Notes under the pieces: model-generated
What the model was told of the DNA's origin: nothing
The model's database searches: none
What the model saw: only the letters and a program-made list of their open reading frames with translations
In this document: piece after piece, positions 6,785 to 8,501 of the stretch
Position numbering within the stretch: position 1 is the first letter of the stretch
Layout of the letters: each line of letters starts with the position of its first letter
NCBI GenBank assembly: GCA_002449915.1
Contig: DJXY01000082.1
Span: forward strand, 1 to 8,501
Reading direction: 5' to 3'
Origin: Oribacterium sp. UBA6992
Lineage (GTDB): Bacteria; Bacillota; Clostridia; Lachnospirales; Lachnospiraceae
DNA length: 8,501 nucleotides
Program-made: the position numbers and the translations under genes

Positions 6785-6846
6785 ATGTATCATGTTGCAT
6801 CTTTAGTATCATGCCCTCCCGTGATGTTCAGGCAGCCATCATCGTT

Positions 6847-6874
6847 AGTATAAAACTTTTTGGCAAGTTCACAA
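6847..6874 (-). promoter_or_regulatory. Possible weak promoter of purC
   Basis: On the minus strand TATACT (6852-6847, five of six) is preceded after 16 bases by TTGTGA (6874-6869, four of six). Transcription would start near 6840, giving a leader of about 70 bases. The -35 match and spacing are only fair. It is supported mainly by position: purC otherwise depends on read-through from etfA. Confidence 0.42.
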
Positions 6875-6875
6875 G

Positions 6876-6902
6876 AAAAACTTTACGATACTTTCCTAAA
6901 GT
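6876..6902 (-). terminator. Weak hairpin plus T-run downstream of etfA (possible terminator)
   Basis: On the minus strand ACTTTA (6902-6897) pairs with TAAAGT (6885-6880) around an 11-base loop, followed directly by a short T-run (6880-6876). An alternative stem TACTTT/AAAGTA (6903-6898, 6894-6889) competes with it. Both stems are AT-rich, so termination of the etf operon here is probably leaky. No better terminator is visible before purC. Confidence 0.3.
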
Positions 6903-6930
6903 ACAATTTATGGAGGGTATTTGTCTCACC

Positions 6931-8037
6931 TTATTCTGCGGTCTTGGCTTCGTTGATTGCAGAAATCATCTTAGGAACCACATCAAAGAGATCTCCGACA
7001 ATACCATAATCCGCAACCTCAAAAATCGGTGCGGCAGAGTTGGAGTTCACTGCAATGATGAGATCTGAGTCCTGCATACCTGCCTTATGCTGAATCGCAC
7101 CGGAAATTCCAAGTGCCACATAAATCTTAGGATGTACGGTCTTACCGGTCTGACCAACCTGACGATCCTCGGTAAGCCAGCCGTTCTCAATCGTAGGTCT
7201 GGAACCGGCTACAACACCACCGCCAAGTGCTTCGGCAAGCTCCTCGGCAAGCTTCTTACCCTTTTCCACATCCTTGCTGATACCCATACCAACAGCAACT
7301 ATGATGTCTGCACCTACGAGATCTACCGTCTTCTTGGTGGATTTTACCACCTCCAGTACCTTGGTCTTAAGGTCATCCGCGGAAATGTGCACCGGATACA
7401 TCTCTACTTCGCATGCGTCTGCCTTTGCCTGATCAAATTCTGCCTTTTTCATAACGCCCGGACGCACAGTAGACATGCACGGACGGAATCTCGGGCAGAT
7501 AATGGTTGCCATCAGGTGACCTCCAAATGCAGGACGTGTCATCTTAAGATTGGTATCTGCCATATCAAAGTTCTGAGAATCTACATCTATTGTCGAAGCA
7601 TCTCGCAGGAACTGCACATACGTGTTCATATCAATATCCAGATGTGTGCAGTCAGCGGTTAATCCGGTATGGAGTCTGCCTGCGCATCTCGGTCCAAGGT
7701 CACGTCCGATGGTCGTTGCACCAATCAGCAGCACCTCAGGCTTCTTATCCATGACAACATCACAAAGCACCTTAGCATATGCATCTGTTGTATAAACCTT
7801 AAGGGATGGATCATCGCAGACAATAACCTTATCTGCACCATATCCGCCCAGCTCCTTGGCAATACCCTCGACATGATCGCCAAGCAGTACACCAACAAGC
7901 TTTGAGCCTCTCTGATCTGCGAGCTTTCTGGCTTCACTGATCAATTCAAAATCTGTGTTCTGAAGCTTGCCGTCACGCTGCTCGCAGAAAACCCAGATAT
8001 CATGAAATTCCTCGATATTTGCACTATTATAAGCCAT
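6931..8037 (-). CDS. etfA: Electron transfer flavoprotein, alpha subunit
   Basis: 368 residues. EtfA carries FAD and, with EtfB, shuttles electrons to or from an acyl-CoA (or similar) dehydrogenase in the cytosol. The N-terminal Rossmann-like domain spans ~10-220, with IGATTIGRDLGPRCAGRL at 105-122. The C-terminal FAD domain holds VAGSRPTIENGWL (276-288), VGQTGKTVHPKIYVALGISG (294-313) and NSNSAAPIFEVADYGIVGDL (331-350), which together are diagnostic. Start: ATG at 8037 with AAAGGA about six bases upstream; ~12 residues precede the first strand (DIWVFCEQ). It follows etfB by 34 bases, so they are co-transcribed, and subunits of one heterodimer would be made together. In anaerobic Clostridia such pairs often serve electron bifurcation with butyryl-CoA dehydrogenase. 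The partner dehydrogenase lies outside the window, so bifurcation is inferred, not shown. Confidence 0.95.
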   Translation of the reverse strand: MAYNSANIEEFHDIWVFCEQRDGKLQNTDFELISEARKLADQRGSKLVGVLLGDHVEGIAKELGGYGADKVIVCDDPSLKVYTTDAYAKVLCDVVMDKKPEVLLIGATTIGRDLGPRCAGRLHTGLTADCTHLDIDMNTYVQFLRDASTIDVDSQNFDMADTNLKMTRPAFGGHLMATIICPRFRPCMSTVRPGVMKKAEFDQAKADACEVEMYPVHISADDLKTKVLEVVKSTKKTVDLVGADIIVAVGMGISKDVEKGKKLAEELAEALGGGVVAGSRPTIENGWLTEDRQVGQTGKTVHPKIYVALGISGAIQHKAGMQDSDLIIAVNSNSAAPIFEVADYGIVGDLFDVVPKMISAINEAKTAE

Positions 8038-8071
8038 ATCTTTTCCTTTCTGTATTACCCGTGTATAGCCA

Positions 8072-8501
8072 TCAGATTACATGCTTTTTTGCAAGCTTAG
8101 CGGCAAGCGCCTTGGCCGCTTCTTCAGCTCCACCCTCAAGCATCTCTACCTGTCCCTTCTGAGGCGGTGTAAATGACTTAAAGATATTGGTCGGGGAGCC
8201 CTTAAGTCCGATGGTATCCGGCTCAATCAGAGGCTCATCCTTCAACGCATTGTAATCCAGTACCGTGATAGGCTTATCAAAGCAGTCAAAGATTCCCTTA
8301 ACTGTCATATACCGCGGATTGTTTAATTCCTTAATGCAGGTGATCAGACATGGAGTCTTAACCTCGACCTCCATATAGCCATCCTCCAGCATTCTCTTTA
8401 CCTTTAATACATCTCCATCCTTCTTGATGTCTGCAGCATAGGTTACCTGTGGAAGGCCAAGCTTCTCCGCGATCTGCGGACCAACCTGAGCGGTATCACC
8501 G
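8072..8501 (-). CDS. etfB: Electron transfer flavoprotein, beta subunit, C-terminal part (partial)
   Basis: The frame is open from the window edge (first whole codon 8500-8498) to TGA at 8074-8072, giving 142 residues. An internal ATG at 8392 is not the real start, because conserved sequence continues upstream of it. The visible N-end GDTAQVGPQIAEKLGLPQVT is the highly conserved EtfB nucleotide-binding segment, which holds AMP in classical ETFs and FAD/NAD in bifurcating ones. It is followed by ITCIKELNNPRYMTVKGIF, the EtfB recognition-loop region that contacts the partner dehydrogenase, and the usual C-terminal arm with an Ala/Lys-rich helix (EEAAKALAAKLAKKHVI). Roughly the first 120 residues are missing off the edge. 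It precedes etfA in the order etfB-etfA, as in bcd-etfB-etfA clusters of butyrate-forming Clostridia. Confidence 0.93.
   Translation of the reverse strand, partial: GDTAQVGPQIAEKLGLPQVTYAADIKKDGDVLKVKRMLEDGYMEVEVKTPCLITCIKELNNPRYMTVKGIFDCFDKPITVLDYNALKDEPLIEPDTIGLKGSPTNIFKSFTPPQKGQVEMLEGGAEEAAKALAAKLAKKHVI

Larger units (their letters stand above)
6775..6921. repeat. Perfect 12-base inverted repeat across the etfA-purC gap
   Basis: AATACCCTCCAT at 6775-6786 is the exact reverse complement of ATGGAGGGTATT at 6910-6921, with 123 bases between. In minus-strand RNA the etfA-proximal arm reads AAUACCCUCCAU, and could pair with the purC-proximal arm AUGGAGGGUAUU, which contains the purC ribosome site. 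The pairing stops at exactly 12 on both sides. The match is seen directly; any regulatory role is inference. Confidence 0.6.

Noticed and set aside
6769..6786. ATG at 6786 as the purC start
   Set aside because: That ATG overlaps the GGAGGG ribosome site of the ATG at 6771, has no site of its own, and adds the non-family residues MEGIP.
6787..6930. A purine riboswitch upstream of purC
   Set aside because: I looked for the conserved three-way junction core and its flanking stems and saw nothing resembling it. The notable features are the inverted repeat and repeated GGAGGG.
7087..7662. A 191-codon open frame on the plus strand inside etfA
   Set aside because: It is antisense to strongly conserved etfA sequence, has no ribosome site, and its translation resembles no protein family I recognise.

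Overview
The window looks like chromosomal DNA from a Gram-positive anaerobe of the class Clostridia, most likely a Lachnospiraceae-type butyrate producer. This rests on the style of the proteins (a clostridial YhaO/YhaN-type nuclease-ATPase pair, an EtfB-EtfA pair, an LtrA-type membrane protein), moderate base composition, and strong GGAGG-type ribosome binding sites. The genus cannot be fixed from the sequence. I see no insertion sequences, phage genes, CRISPR arrays, tRNA or rRNA.

Layout. Bases 1-916 run on the plus strand: the tail of ispE (isoprenoid precursor synthesis), then a GntR/FadR-family regulator whose ribosome binding site overlaps the ispE stop codon. A GC-rich hairpin terminator follows, in the gap where this unit meets the minus-strand genes. 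Everything from 1095 to 8501 is on the minus strand. In transcription order it holds the end of etfB, etfA, purC, an ltrA-like gene, and then a two-gene operon of a metallophosphoesterase (YhaO/SbcD-like) and a coiled-coil ATPase (YhaN-like).

These minus-strand genes form at least three or four transcription units. etfB-etfA form one operon, probably the end of a longer acyl-CoA dehydrogenase/butyrate cluster lying outside the window. purC is a stand-alone purine gene with a possible weak promoter and a clear terminator. The ltrA-like gene has a very good sigma-A promoter and no obvious terminator. The yhaO-yhaN pair has a near-consensus promoter and an ATGA stop/start overlap.

Most interesting points: (1) the YhaN-like ATPase has a two-helix transmembrane hairpin where SbcC/Rad50 proteins have a zinc hook, and unusual P-loop and signature motifs, suggesting a membrane-anchored Mre11/Rad50-like machine. 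(2) A perfect 12-base inverted repeat would let the RNA just downstream of etfA mask the purC ribosome binding site in read-through transcripts. (3) The purC terminator uses G-U pairs, so it should work in one direction only. The rest is ordinary housekeeping sequence.
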